The notes under the pieces are model-generated. The model saw only the letters and a list, made by a program, of their open reading frames with translations. It was not told the DNA's origin and ran no database searches. From positions 58,181,466 to 58,245,465 of the forward strand of contig NC_134082.1 of NCBI RefSeq assembly GCF_000715075.1: DNA of 64,000 nt, read 5' to 3'. Each line of letters starts with the position of its first letter. Positions within the stretch are counted from its first letter, which is position 1. Both the position numbers and the translations under genes were made by a program. The stretch comes from Nicotiana tabacum. Taxonomy: Eukaryota > Streptophyta > Magnoliopsida > Solanales > Solanaceae. Below are positions 1-11,198 of this stretch, one piece after another.

Positions 1-2100
1 GAATTTTCTTAGATTAGTAGGTTATTATCGTCGATTTGTGCAAGGATTTTCATCTATTGCATCACCTCTGACTAGATTGATCCAGAAGGGTGCTCCTTTC
101 CGTTGGTCCGATGATTGTGAGACGAGCTTTCAGAAGCTCAAGACGGATTTGACTACAACACCAGTTCTTGTGTTGCCTTTCGGTTCGGGGATGTATACGG
201 TATATTGCGATGCTTCACGCGTTGGCTTGGGTTTTGTATTGACATAAGAGGGGCGAGTTATTGCATATGCTTCGCGTCAGTTGAAGATTCATGAGAAGAA
301 TTATCCTGTGCATGATCTAAAGTTGGCTGCGATTGTGCATGTTCTCTAGATATGGAGGCATTATCTGTATGGGGTGTCTTGTGAGGTTTACACTGATCAT
401 CGCAGCTTGCAACATTTGTTCAAGCAAAGGGATCTCAATTTGAGACAGCGTAGATGGCTTGAGTTACTGAAGGATTATGACATCACCATTCTTTATCATC
501 CGGGCAAGGCAAATGTGGTCGCGGATGCCTTAAGCAGAAAGGCAGAGAGTATGGGTAGTTTGGCATTCATTCCAGCAGAGGAGAGGCCACCAGCTTTGGA
601 CATTTAGTCCTTGGCTAACAGACTTGTGAGGTTGGATATTTTAGGGCCCAGTCGGGTCCTTGTGTGTGTTGTTGCTCAATCGTCATTATTGGGTCAGATC
701 AAGGCCCGACAGTTCAATGATCCACATTTGGCAGTTCTTAGAGAAACGGTGCTACAGGGTAGTGCCAAGGAGGTTACTATTGGCGAGGATGGTGTTCTGC
801 GACTCTAGGGTCGCCTATGTGTTCCCAATGTTGATGGTCTGTGGGAGAGGATTCTAGAGGAGGCACATAGTTCACGATATTCCATTCATCCGGGTGCTAC
901 GAAGATGTATCGTGACTTGATGCAACATTATTGGTGGCGGAGGATGAAGAAAGACATAGTGGAGTATGTGTCTAGGTGTTTGACTTGCCAGCAGGTTAAG
1001 TATGAACACCAGAGGCCAGGTGACCTACTTCAGCAGATGCCTATACCTGAGTGGAAGTGGGAGCACATTACTATGGACTTCGTAGTTGGGTTGCCCCAGA
1101 CCTTGAGGAAGTTTGATGCAGTATGGGTCATTGTTGACAGGTTGACCAAGTCGGCACACTTTATTCTGGTTGTGACTACTTATACTTCAGAGAGGTTGGC
1201 TCAGATTTACATTCAGGAGATAGTCCGGTTGCACGGTGTGCCTGTTTCTATCATATCAGATAGAAGCCCTCAGCTCACTTCCCATTTTTGGAGAGCCATT
1301 CAAAGTGAGTTGGGGACCCGTATGGAGCTCAGCATAACATTTCATCCTCAGACTGACGGACAGTCAGAGCGGACAATACAGATTTTGGAGGACATGCTTA
1401 GAGCTTCTGTGTTTGACTTTGGAGGGTAGTGGGATCAGTTCTTGCCTTTGGCAGAGTTTGCTTACAACAACAGCTATCAGTCCAGCATCGAGATGGCTCC
1501 ATTTGAGGCTTTATATGGTCGGCGATGTCGTTCTCCTATCGGGTGGTTTGAGCCTGGTGAGGCTAAGTTGTACGGTGCAAACTTGGAGAAAGATGCCTTG
1601 GAAAAGGTAAAGATGATTCAGAAAAGGCTTCGCACAACACAGTCAAGACAAAAGAGCTACGCGGATCAAAAGGCGTATGATGTATCATTCATGATCGGCG
1701 AGAAGGTTCTCTGGAAAGTCTCGCCAATAAAGGGTGTTATGAGATTCAGAAAGAAGGGCAAGTTGAGCCCAAGTTTTATTGGCCCATTTGAGGTGTTGAG
1801 GCGAGTTGGAGAGGTTGCTTACGAGCTTGCTTTACCTCCCAGCTTATCGGGAGTTCATCCAATTTTTCACGTATCTATGCTTCGGAGGTATCACACCGAC
1901 CAGTCCCATAAGACTTCAGTACTATTCAGCTAGACGAGGGCTACGAGGAGGAGCCAATTGCCATTGTTGATAGACATGAGCGTCGATTGAGGTCCAAGAG
2001 GATTTCTACAGAAAATGTCTAGTGGAGGGGCCAACCAATCGAGGAGGTGACCTGGGAGTCCGAGGAGGACATGCAGAGCAGATATCCACGTTTATTCGGC
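1..2100 (+). pseudogene. Tekay/Del-type Ty3-gypsy pol remnant (RT end, RNase H, integrase, chromodomain)
   Basis: This is the 3' half of the pol gene of a chromovirus-type LTR retrotransposon; its 5' part lies outside the window. Reading + strand fragments in order gives the end of reverse transcriptase (RLVGYYRRF, about 10-35), RNase H (CDASRVGLGF near 205; YTDHRSLQ near 390; [14 protein letters not shown] near 500), then integrase with its HHCC finger (about 880-1010) and catalytic D, D and E in TMDFVVGLP (near 1075), IISDRS (near 1255) and DGQSER (near 1360). The integrase C-terminal module ends in GVHPIFHVSMLRRY (near 1850-1890). A frameshift near 1915 is followed by chromodomain-like residues (RRLRSKRIS and EEVTWESEEDM, 1980-2075). 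In-frame stops occur near 245, 347, 605, 806 and 1427, so the copy is dead. The Tekay assignment comes from the integrase and chromodomain wording and is not tested against a database. Confidence 0.93.
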
Positions 2101-2144
2101 ACTTCAGGTATGAATCTAAACTCGCTCAAGGATGAACGTTTGTT

Positions 2145-2158
2145 TAAGAGGTAGAGAA
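2145..2158 (+). other. polypurine tract of the Tekay-type element
   Basis: The purine run AAGAGGTAGAGAA directly precedes the TG that opens the 3' LTR, the expected place for the plus-strand primer of an LTR retrotransposon. It fixes the LTR start at 2159. Confidence 0.7.
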
Positions 2159-4784
2159 TGTAACGACCCAACTAGTTGTTTTGCATTTTAGAACCTCGTT
2201 CCCCTAGATAAGATTTCTCTTACTTTCTTTTACTGATTTATGACTTGCGGGAATGGTTGGTTTGGGATTTGGAAGAGTTTGGGTTGAAATCGGAACACTT
2301 GGTTCCCCAAGGTTGGCTTAAAAGGCAAAGTTTGACTTCGGTCAATATTTTAAGTAAACGACCTTAGAATTCGTATTTGAAGATTCCAACAAGTTTGTAT
2401 GATGATTTCGGACTTGGGTGTATGTCCGGATCGGGTTTTGGATTACCCGGGAACATTTTGGTGCCTAATAATGAAAGTTGATTCCTTAAGGATTTTGAAG
2501 TTCTTGAATATTTGGTTTGGAACAGGTTTATGTGTTATCGAGGTCCGAACGGAGTTCCGAGACCTAAAATAGTTCCGTATTGCCATTTAAGATTTGCACG
2601 CAAAATTTGGTGTCAATCCGAGTAATATAAGTGTGTTTCGTCGCATCTAAAGTAAATTGAAGAACTTGAAGTTCATAAGTTTGATTCAATTGGTTTTAGG
2701 GGGTGATTCTTAGATTTAGCATTGTTTCGGGCGTTCAGAGGGTTCGAGCGAGTTCGTTTATGATTTCAAACTTGTTGGTATGTTCGGGCGGAGCCCGGGG
2801 GCCCCGAGCGTCAATCAGACGAGGCTCGAGTGAAGTTGGAAAATTTAGAAAGGAGCTGAAGCTCCAGACTTTTGTCATAACCGCACCTACGGTTGGTCAG
2901 CCGCAGGTGCAAGACCGCAGAAGCGGTCATGCTCTCGCAGAAGCGGCCTAGGCAGGCCAAGCCCAAAGCCACAGAAGCGGAGCTGCAGAAGCAGTTTTGT
3001 CCCTGCAGAAGCGGCCCGACTGAATTTCCGTAGAAGTGGACACTATTCCGCAGATGCGGTGGGCGCAGGTGCGGTCCAGGACCGCAGATGCGGAAATCAT
3101 TGAAGCAGTGACCTTCATTTATTGCGGGTGTTAGCCATTTTTGGCTCATTTTTCACTCATAAGTTGGGCGATTTTGGGGCTCTTGAGAGAAAATTTTCAC
3201 CTAGCATCTTGAGGTAAGTTATTCCTACTTATTTTAAGTTTAATACTTGGGTCTTAGGTAGATTAACATACAAAGATTAGTGAAAAATCATGAGATTAGA
3301 GTGAAACTATGGTTTTGATAAAAATAAGATTTAAGCACGAAATTTGTTATGGAATAAAGAAGAAATCATATATTTTTTATCCTTAGGTTATAGAGAACAA
3401 CTTTATTCAAAAATTTCCAGAATCCAAGCACGTGGGCTCGGGGACGAATTTTAGGAAACTTATGTTTAGGTTTGGGAAATTACTTTAATAGTTAGAATGC
3501 GAACTTGTAAGCTTGTTTTGACTAGTTCCCACCTCGTTTAATTAGTTTTGGTTCGTCGGCTCCAAATTGAGAGTTTGAGCACATTCTTGATATTGGAAGT
3601 ACGCTTTAGAGCGAAGTGAGTCTCCTTTCTAACATTGTAAGAGGTAATTGTACCCATAGGTGAAATAATTGAATAATTTTCTACTAAATGCGGGGGCTAC
3701 GTACGCACTAGGTGATGAAAGTCCATGCGTAGCCACTATTAAGCTTAAGTCCGGGTAGTCTAGGACCCAAAAGCATGCTTTATATGATATTCTTGTAACT
3801 TTATGGTCAATTTGGATTGCTTAAATCATGTTGAATGTAGTAAATGAAATTATAAAGAGGAACATCATTTTCTTGACCTTTTAAAGAGAAGTTGACATTT
3901 CTTTGAGTAATTGCTTCCCTGATATATTCCTGTTTGACTGTTTGTTTTAATTATATTTGACCGCGTCGCATGTATGATTCACGAGCGCGGTAATATATGC
4001 ATCTATGGTTCGCACCGTTCGACCCTCCGGCAGTGCACACTTTATTTTTATGTTGGATCGGGTCGTACGACCTCGGCACTATTTGCGCATGCTCCTTGCT
4101 CGATATTTTTCTGTGGATTAAACTTTGTTACATGCCCTGAAATGTAAATGACTAATTGAGATATTATCTAGGAAATGACCTATCACTTCTTGCTATAAAT
4201 TATTATTTATTTGTGACATCGATGCTTAGCATAACACTTTCATATATTATTTAACCATAGTAAGTGTCAAGTCGACCTCTCGTCTCTACTTCTTCGAGAT
4301 TAGACGGGATACTTACTGGTTACATATTGTTTTTGTACTCATACTACCTTCTGTACTTAATTGTACATGATCTGAGGCAGGTATATCTGGCTACCAGTCT
4401 GGTGCGCATTCTTGATCGTAGTCCGAGATTCCACGGTGAGCTGCTCCCTTCCTATGTCGTTCAACAGCATGATGGAGTCTCTCTTTGCTTTTGGCTATCT
4501 ATTCTATTTCAGACAGTAGGATAGATTTATTGTTTTGTATATTCTACTAGATGTCCATATACTTGTGACATCAGGTCTTGGCACACACATTGGTAGACTA
4601 TTCTTTTGGGATTGTATAATTATTATTGTACGTTGCTAATTATCACTTGTTTTAAATTCAAATTAAGGAATTGTTGTAACTATTTTAGTAAAGTAAAACT
4701 AGAACTCACTAATATTTCCGCGTTGGCTTGCCTAATAACGGTGTTGGGTGCCATCACGACTTGTAGTGAAATTGGATTGTGACA
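2159..4784 (+). repeat. 3' LTR of the Tekay-type element (2.6 kb)
   Basis: The LTR starts with TGTAACGACCC just after the polypurine tract and the end of pol, and ends with GTGACA at 4779-4784. The TG...CA termini and the length of about 2.6 kb fit large Tekay/Del LTRs. The 5' LTR lies outside the window, so neither LTR divergence nor the target duplication can be read. Small open frames inside it (for example around 2700-3150 on both strands) look like chance. It contains a GC-rich run of short near-palindromes (2870-3110) and a 7-bp-stem inverted repeat (3695-3734). Confidence 0.85.
2870..3110 (+). repeat. GC-rich cluster of 12-bp near-palindromes inside the LTR
   Basis: At least ten variants of a short unit of the form CCGCAGAAGCGG or CCGCAGATGCGG are packed into about 240 bp, separated by 5-25 unrelated bases. 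The second form has perfect CCGCA/TGCGG arms. The surrounding LTR is AT-rich, so the block stands out in base composition. Its role is unknown. Confidence 0.75.
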
Positions 4785-5105
4785 ATAGAAAGGTGAGTAA
4801 GGATCATAAGATAATAATAAGGCATATTATGGCTCCGAATTTGTTGCCACTCACCATAATACTTGGAAAAAGGTTACCATTTTCCCAAAGTACATTCGGA
4901 TATACATGCAATTGATACAGGATGTTATATATATATATATAAAGACTTAGTAGATAAAACCAACACCCTATTAAGCACAATAACCATTCAATATCAAGCT
5001 TTGACATCATAGAGTACGTACAAATGTGAAGTCTCCGATTTATTAATTATTCAAAGGATCCGTTAGCTTACCACAAAACAAATCAATTTTTGCAACAATT
5101 ATCAA
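4785..5105. other. intergenic, nothing recognised
   Basis: AT-rich sequence between the Tekay LTR and a small SINE. No coding similarity or repeat structure was recognised apart from a short TA run near 4925. Confidence 0.5.
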
Positions 5106-5120
5106 TGAATCAACTACATT

Positions 5121-5215
5121 AACAACAATAACTGTCCAGTAAAATCTTATATAGTGAGGTCTGGAGAGGATAATGTGTACGCAGACCTTACCCTTGCCCC
5201 GATAAGGACAGAGAT
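5121..5215 (-). mobile_element. short TS-type SINE copy with 15-bp target duplication
   Basis: The insert opens on the + strand with AACAACAATAACTG and carries the segment AATGTGTACGCAGACCTTAC, which recurs at 50310 and, with one difference, near 54810. Read on the - strand it ends in a GTT-rich tail, as TS-type Solanaceae SINEs do. The 15-bp sequence TGAATCAACTACATT occurs on both sides (5106-5120 and 5216-5230) and defines the insertion exactly. At 95 bp the copy is 5'-truncated relative to a full SINE. Confidence 0.85.
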
Positions 5216-5230
5216 TGAATCAACTACATT

Positions 5231-6000
5231 GTAAAAGTTAAATTTCTTAATAAAAAAATGGATCTAGAAAACGTCACAATGAAGCAAAAGCAATAAAGTC
5301 ACAACACAAATTAGTATATGAAAGAAACGAATCTGATAAGAAAAAGAAAATCGTAGTGGTACTGGTACATATGATTTACGAAATAATTCAACAGGAAAAG
5401 AAAGTAAGAGAGATAAATCACCGTCTACTAACTGTTTTAGAACTACAAACTCGAAACCGCGAACAAAATCTCGAACTCCAACTTCGAATTCAACAACGTA
5501 ACTCAACAATTTTTCCAAGTGAATTTTTTACTCTAAAAGAACAATCCTCTTTTCTCTTAGTTCTGAAATTTCTTATCATCTCCTCCTCTTCTTCCTCGTT
5601 GTTCTTTTCTTTTTAAATGAAAGAATATTAGTTCCCCTCCCCTCATGTGCAAAAGGAGTTTTATTTTCTTAAAAGGATTCAAGGTGGTGAGGGGTTAGGA
5701 GACGTGGGGAAGTGGGTAATGGGGTAGGAGAAGGAAATCGTGGGGAGAGGGCTGAGGAGATCATGGGTAGGTTGAATCACGTTTGAAAGTTAAATTGGTT
5801 ATCAAACTTTTAAAAGTCACGTGAATGCTTGTTACTTTTTTTTTTTTTTGTTCATTTTCTTTTATAAGTAGAATTTAATTAAACTATTAAGACAAAAAAT
5901 ATTAATTAACTAACTCTAGTCTAACACAATATATATATATATTAAGATTAGACCTAAAGAAAATATTTACTAAAATAGTATATAATTTGGGCGTGGTCAA
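5231..6000. other. intergenic, nothing recognised
   Basis: AT-rich sequence with a T run near 5831 and a short TA run near 5930. Two overlapping open frames (5264-5518 -, 5356-5616 +) have no recognisable family motif, so I do not call them genes. Confidence 0.45.
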
Positions 6001-6432
6001 AAATTAGTTGTTCACACACATCCCAGGATTTAAACCTAGAAGAACACAGCCTCATACCAGATCTCTAGTAGGAACATTTGTTTGCATCACGTGCATTTGA
6101 TTTTTGAGACTCAACACAGGGGTTGAGTCCGTCTAGGACATGTGTACCCAAATTAAAGGATCATCCTGATGCATTTTACGTGCTACTTGTGCACTTTTTT
6201 GTTTCGGCTTGAATATTCACCGACTTCTAGAATAGGGAAAGAAAATCAATAAAAACCAAGAGTGATGTAGGAGAGAGAAAATTTTACCCGATTTCTGAAA
6301 ATTCAAATATTTGAAAAATCCCAAAACTCTGCCAAAATTTTGAAAAAAGAAGAAGAAAGAATAAGAAAAGCCATCTCCAAATGAGCCAATATTTTCAAAA
6401 GTCATATTTTTCTTGTTGTGACAAAACTTACC

Positions 6433-6477
6433 GAACTACGCGGGTTTGATTCTCACCGGATGTGAAATACATAGGCA
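6433..6477 (+). other. two-stem hairpin motif, copy E (Ogre leader relic)
   Basis: The sequence GAACTACGC...TGATTC...ATACATAGGCA sits upstream of the relic ORF1, as copy A sits upstream of ORF1 in the intact element. The inner stem TCTCAC/GTGAAA keeps most pairs, and the outer stem CTACGC/ACATAG is partly broken, as expected in a decayed copy. Confidence 0.6.
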
Positions 6478-6809
6478 ATTCAGCCCCGCTTTTGCTAAAA
6501 ATAACCACAAAATGAAACATTGTAATTGTAAATAAAGTCAGGTGACGCCATTTTTGTCCAAACAACCAAAAATGCCCCGTCGGGACGCTGGAAGGCCTTT
6601 TTTGCACAAATAGCCACCTATGGTCCTTTTTCAAATTTTAGGCCACTTATCAAGCATAAACCTAAAATCTTCCTTTCCGAAGTGCTGAAGGGCCGTATTT
6701 GCGAAAGTAACCGTGTTTTTTTAACTTGGGTTTTACAAAATTAATATTTTATGGGGCATTTTTTAAACAAATTTTGCATGTTTTAACCGAGTCACATATT
6801 TAAAAATGT

Positions 6810-8849
6810 GCAGAATGAGCACTGTTCAAAATTTACCTGTGAGGGTTGTGGACCAGATCCCTTTGACACTCCACATGTGGTGGGAGGATTTGGGAAAATA
6901 AGGACGAGACCGAGTCAATCAGTACTTGGGGGCGCTCACCGGACTATTAAAGATTCAGCCTAGAAGTGATCTGATTGAGACACTACTGTCATTTTGGGAC
7001 CTAGCCCACAATGTTTTTCACTTCTTGGACTTTCAGCTCACACCTACTCTGGAAGAAATAGCAGGATATGTCGGGGATACTGAAGGACTGAGACACAAGT
7101 ATTCTGGTGTCTCCAAGGGCCGTCACTCCCCACAAGTTTCTAGACTTACTGAAAATAAGTAAACAGATCAAGACAGAAAGTCTGGCAGGTAGAGCTTGCA
7201 CTTTTCACTTTCTATACCAGCGGTATGGGCATCTAGGGATATTTGAAGACCCAGAAAAAGGACTCCAGAGTAAAGGCAACCAGTCAAAGTGGGAGGTGCG
7301 TAGATTCTTTGCTTTCATGGTGGCATTTCTAAGCATTTTGTTGTTTCTAAGGGAGGATGGGCACGTTGACCTGCATATAGCCGGAATTGTCCATGTTTTG
7401 ACTACTCAGACCAAAAGTACCCTCGCACCTATGATTGTATCAGATTGATGCCAAGCCTTGACATCCTGTAAGGCCAGAGCCAAGTTTTTTGAGGGGTGCA
7501 ATTTGCTACTACAAATGTGGATGATCAAACACCTTTGTCACCGTCTCCGATACATGAATTAGGGTTCTACCAGAAAAAACTACATCGAGGAATTCGGTAC
7601 GCGGGTGACATGATTCGTAATGCCAGAGGGAGTCAGGAAGTGGATCATACGCCTGCGGTATTTAACAGCAGATCAGATAGAATGGACATTGGGTTTACTC
7701 CCTGTCGATGAGATTGTCCATATGTCGGCCACTGGTCCCTATAGGTCTCCACAATATCTAGCCATATGCCTTATACGGGTTTTGAGAAAAGTGGGAAGAT
7801 GCAAAATAGTTCCCAAAGATGAAGATCTTAGTATTGACATGGTTGAAATACGTTCGGATGCTCAATTTCCCGAAGATGTGGTTCGTCAAATTTGGAGTGA
7901 ATGCCAGTGTTTAGGGGCAATTACCCGAGTACATGATTTGTCTAGGGGCGAGGTTTTACCCAGGTAAGTTGCTTGGTATGGAAAGAGAGTCACAATGAAT
8001 GACGACTCCAAAAGGCCAACTAAAAAGCCCTATGTCCTGGAATTTGTTGATATAGTGCAAGAGCAGTGGGCTTGGTTAGCCAAAGAAAAGGAATATCATG
8101 CCACCATCAGCAAATTAGAGAGTCAGGTCAGAACCATTAAATTTGAAAGTGGTTTACAAGATGCCAAAGATGAGGTATAAAAAAAAAGGTTAGCCCAAGA
8201 AAACTAAGTCCTCCGAGCTCAATTCTGGGAAATGAGAATAACCGCTGAAACGCTTGTAAGAGGTAAAAGGGACGACAGAATCATGAACAACCTGAGGCGA
8301 AAAGTGCATAACTATGCTACCGATCTAACAAAGGCTAAGAAATATTTAGCAAAATCTCGGGCAAGGATGGTCTAGTTAGGGAAAGAGACAGAAGAACATA
8401 CAAGGTTAACTCGCCAGGCAAAGCAAAGTTACGACAAAGAAGTTGTAATTTTAAGGAAAGAGTTGGCCGCTCTCGAAAACGAAATGTGTCAGGAGGTAAA
8501 AGACTTCAAGACAAAGAGAGAACATTGCTATGCATTGATTAACAAATTGGAAGAGAGTGTGTTGAAGTTGCAAAACCGAAACAATAAGGTCATTCAAGTA
8601 GTGGAAGCCCGGGAGCAACAAATTGGACGATTGCTCTAGGAGAAGGGTGATATTAAGCTTAGAATCAAAGAGATAGCGGACTACACTACGATGAAATGCA
8701 ATGAGAGTGAGGATATGACCAGAGCTATGTTCTTTGCTTCAGTGCTATCTTTTGCTTGCCAGGTTATGGCCGACCTAGAGTTTCTTCAGGATGAGCTTGC
8801 AAACGGGCCCGCACAGAGACCACTGATGTCCCGCGGGACCCTGGAATAA
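6810..8849 (+). pseudogene. Ogre-type ORF1 pseudogene
   Basis: ORF1 is the extra reading frame upstream of gag in Ogre elements; its function is unknown. The relic begins with a Met-Ser-Thr-Val-Gln start at 6811 that matches the Met-Ser-Thr-Met-Gln start of the larger copy. It then gives WWEDLGK, a stop near 6899, GLLKIQPRSDLIETLLSFWD and FQLTPTLEEIAGYVGDTE (6950-7090), a frame change near 7105, a stop at 7446, GFTPCR/GLLPVDEIVHMSA (7680-7730), and a Lys/Glu-rich coiled-coil-like C-terminal half (8000-8800) with more stops (near 8178, 8373, 8638). It ends at a TAA at 8847-8849. The identification rests on residue-by-residue similarity to the ORF1 at 37372-39419. Confidence 0.8.
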
Positions 8850-8947
8850 CGTTTGAGAGTCATCTGTATTCTTAATTTTTCAGTCATAGAGTATGTTAGT
8901 TTACTTCTTCTTGCGTTGAGTCTGTTTGTCCTTTCATCCATTTAAAG

Positions 8948-9125
8948 TGTTACGCTCCGCAATATTACGTCGATATTACGTCCCGCAGTATTATATTACG
9001 ATGATGCTACGTCCTGCAATATTATATTACGATGATATTACGCCTTGAAGTATTATATTATGATGATGTTACGCTTCGCAATATTAAATTGCGACGATGT
9101 TGCACCCTGTAGTATTGTACGTTGA
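8948..9125 (+). repeat. 31-bp minisatellite, about six units
   Basis: Tandem units of about 31 bp built around GATGATATTACGCCYTGCARTATTATATTAC repeat five to six times with 10-25% divergence. The array lies at the junction between the Ogre relic and an LTR-like region. Confidence 0.8.
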
Positions 9126-10379
9126 ATTTGTCGTAAGGTAATGGACATCAGTCCAAGAAAAAGATTATTTGGAAATTATAAGGATTATGCTATTTCAAAC
9201 AAGTGATGAGTAAATTCGTGAAGGTGAGATGGGAAGCAAGTCAAAGAAAATGAATTTTCATCCACATTTGGTATGTTGGGATAAAATACGGGCCGAGTGT
9301 TAATACTCGATATTTATGGACTAATGCACACAAAGTACCACATGGCCATGATAGTAAAGTGTATAAGGTATATTAAAAGTGAGTAGTATTTTAAGTAAAT
9401 GGAGATAATTTTCAATTATATGGGTAATTGGTTAATTATTGGTTAGTGGGAGATTAATAAATTATTAAGTAATTAAAAAATTGAATAAGTTTGAAGATCC
9501 TTACCCTTAACGTGGAAGCAAGCCAATTCCTAACCAAATGACTCTTAATCATTTTGGTTAGGTGGCAAAATACTACAAAATACTTCTTTCTTATATATAT
9601 CTTGAATACAAGACCTTATAAACAAAATTCCTACAATTCCTTATGATCAAAAGTGAATTATTATAAGTTTTAAACAAAGTTCATTCTCAAAAACGCTACT
9701 ATCTTAGCAATTCTCATAAGTTTCAATAAAAACTTCTTGCCACCAATTCCTACAAAAAAAATCCAACGAGAATTATTAGAATCTTAACAATGTAAAAATT
9801 TTTGCGGTTCTAAAGGAGTACGGTGCCACCTTTTCCAAGAGTATTATACGGATTTTTTTCTACTCCAGGTATGTTAAGGCTACCCCTTCTTTCTTTTTGG
9901 CATGATCCAAATAATACAAATGAAACGAGCAAAATACGCAACTTCCATAAATGACTCTATTCATAGAAATACTAAGGGTGTCTATATTCTTAATTCCCCA
10001 TGTGAATGTGAATTATTATTATATCTTCTGTTCATGGGTCTCAGAAAAATACGTATTTGATAAAGTTTATTCGAAATGCATATTGATTTTTATGGCATAC
10101 CGAGAAAATCTTATTAACGTATTTCTTATGCATTTCATGCATTTATACATGTACATTGACCCATGACTAGATGGCGTTATATACACGTATATATGTATAT
10201 TATATGTATATGGGATATGGGAAAAGATTACGGTGTTATATACGCACCACCACCTGATCAGCTGGTATACGTGATGATTTGCCCACAGTGGCCGAGATGA
10301 TATGATGGGATGCCCTCAGAGGCTTGATAATGTTATGAACACATGTACCTATGCACGACATGACATTCATAGGAGTGTT
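8948..10379 (+). repeat. probable solo-LTR or LTR remnant of a gypsy element
   Basis: No coding capacity is visible. The wording (the minisatellite, CCAATTCCTAACCAAATGAC near 9510, a transcript-like block rich in short A runs around 9600-9800, and GGGATGCCCTCAGAGGCTTG near 10305) resembles LTRs of Solanaceae gypsy elements as I remember them. I cannot define TG...CA ends or a target duplication, so this is an inference. Confidence 0.35.
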
Positions 10380-10961
10380 TTTAATTTAATTTTTAAAATA
10401 TTTAGATTTCAAATTGGATATTGAATTTGGTACTTCGGATTTTTGGATATCCAAAATCCGAAATTTTATACTTTATATTTAGTCCATTATCCATATACCA
10501 ATAGTAATAAGTTCAACACTCTACCGATTAGATATTATCTCATATAGTCAGTATTAATTACTAAGTTACTATAGAATATTTTCTATTTGGATGTGATTTT
10601 ACTATTGCAACTTCTTATCGGCCGTATTAATGTCTTTGTTGTATTTTTTTGATAATAGTTTCATTACTCGAATACTTTATTTGGATGATTGCGGCAAAAA
10701 TAGGAATTTTTCAGGCAATTTAACATGAGTACTTCATTTGGATATTTATTTTTGTAAAAAGTCGAAACATCTCAACTTATACGCTCAAAATTCGAAAATC
10801 CATAATATTCAAACCGATTAATCCATAATCGAACTTAAAAAATCCGATCCAATCCAAACTTATTTGGATTGGATTTGATTGTTATTTTTTCAATCCGAAA
10901 ATCAAAAATCCAAATTGAAATTCTCATATCTAATCCGAACTGCCCGAATGCCCAACCCTAG
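10380..10961 (-). mobile_element. AT-rich remnant of a hAT-like non-autonomous transposon
   Basis: The right end, GAATGCCCAACCCTA, is the reverse complement of a TAGGGTTGGGCA-type hAT terminus. The interior is full of paired motifs such as CCGATCCAATCCAAAC and TTGGATTGGATT, typical of such elements. The left terminus is not conserved, and a possible 8-bp duplication (CATGACAT versus GTTGACAT) is imperfect. Confidence 0.4.
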
Positions 10962-11198
10962 TTGACATCATCTCTTTTGTACATGTTCACATGGTTTAAC
11001 GTGAAAAATGTTACTACATTCTTATATACAAACACATATTTTCCATTACAATTAGTACGCTCTTGTTGTATTAATTATGATTAATGACTGGAAAATATAA
11101 AGTTGACTTAGTTATGGGACGAGTTGGCAAAATAAAATTTTATTAGAGTAAAATTATCAGAATGTTGCAATTCTCTCTCAACCAGGCTCAACATTTTT
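10962..11198. other. intergenic
   Basis: AT-rich single-copy-looking sequence leading into the 204-bp triplication. Nothing was recognised. Confidence 0.4.

Larger units (their letters stand above)
6001..8945 (+). mobile_element. decayed Ogre-like fragment: leader plus ORF1, + strand
   Basis: From about 6001 this stretch matches, in reverse complement, the leader and ORF1 of the large Ogre-type element on the other strand (37372-40700). Shared stretches include the TTTAAACCTAG and GTTGAGTCCGTCTAGGACA segments (6028-6145 versus 40540-40680), the hairpin motif at 6433-6477 and the whole ORF1 reading. No gag, pol or recognisable Ogre LTR is attached, so it is a truncated relic. Divergence from the big element is high, so it is not a recent duplicate of it. 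Confidence 0.8.

Noticed and set aside
5264..5616. Facing open frames at 5264-5518 (-) and 5356-5616 (+)
   Set aside because: Low-complexity residues, no family motif and no splice context. The overlap on both strands suggests chance.
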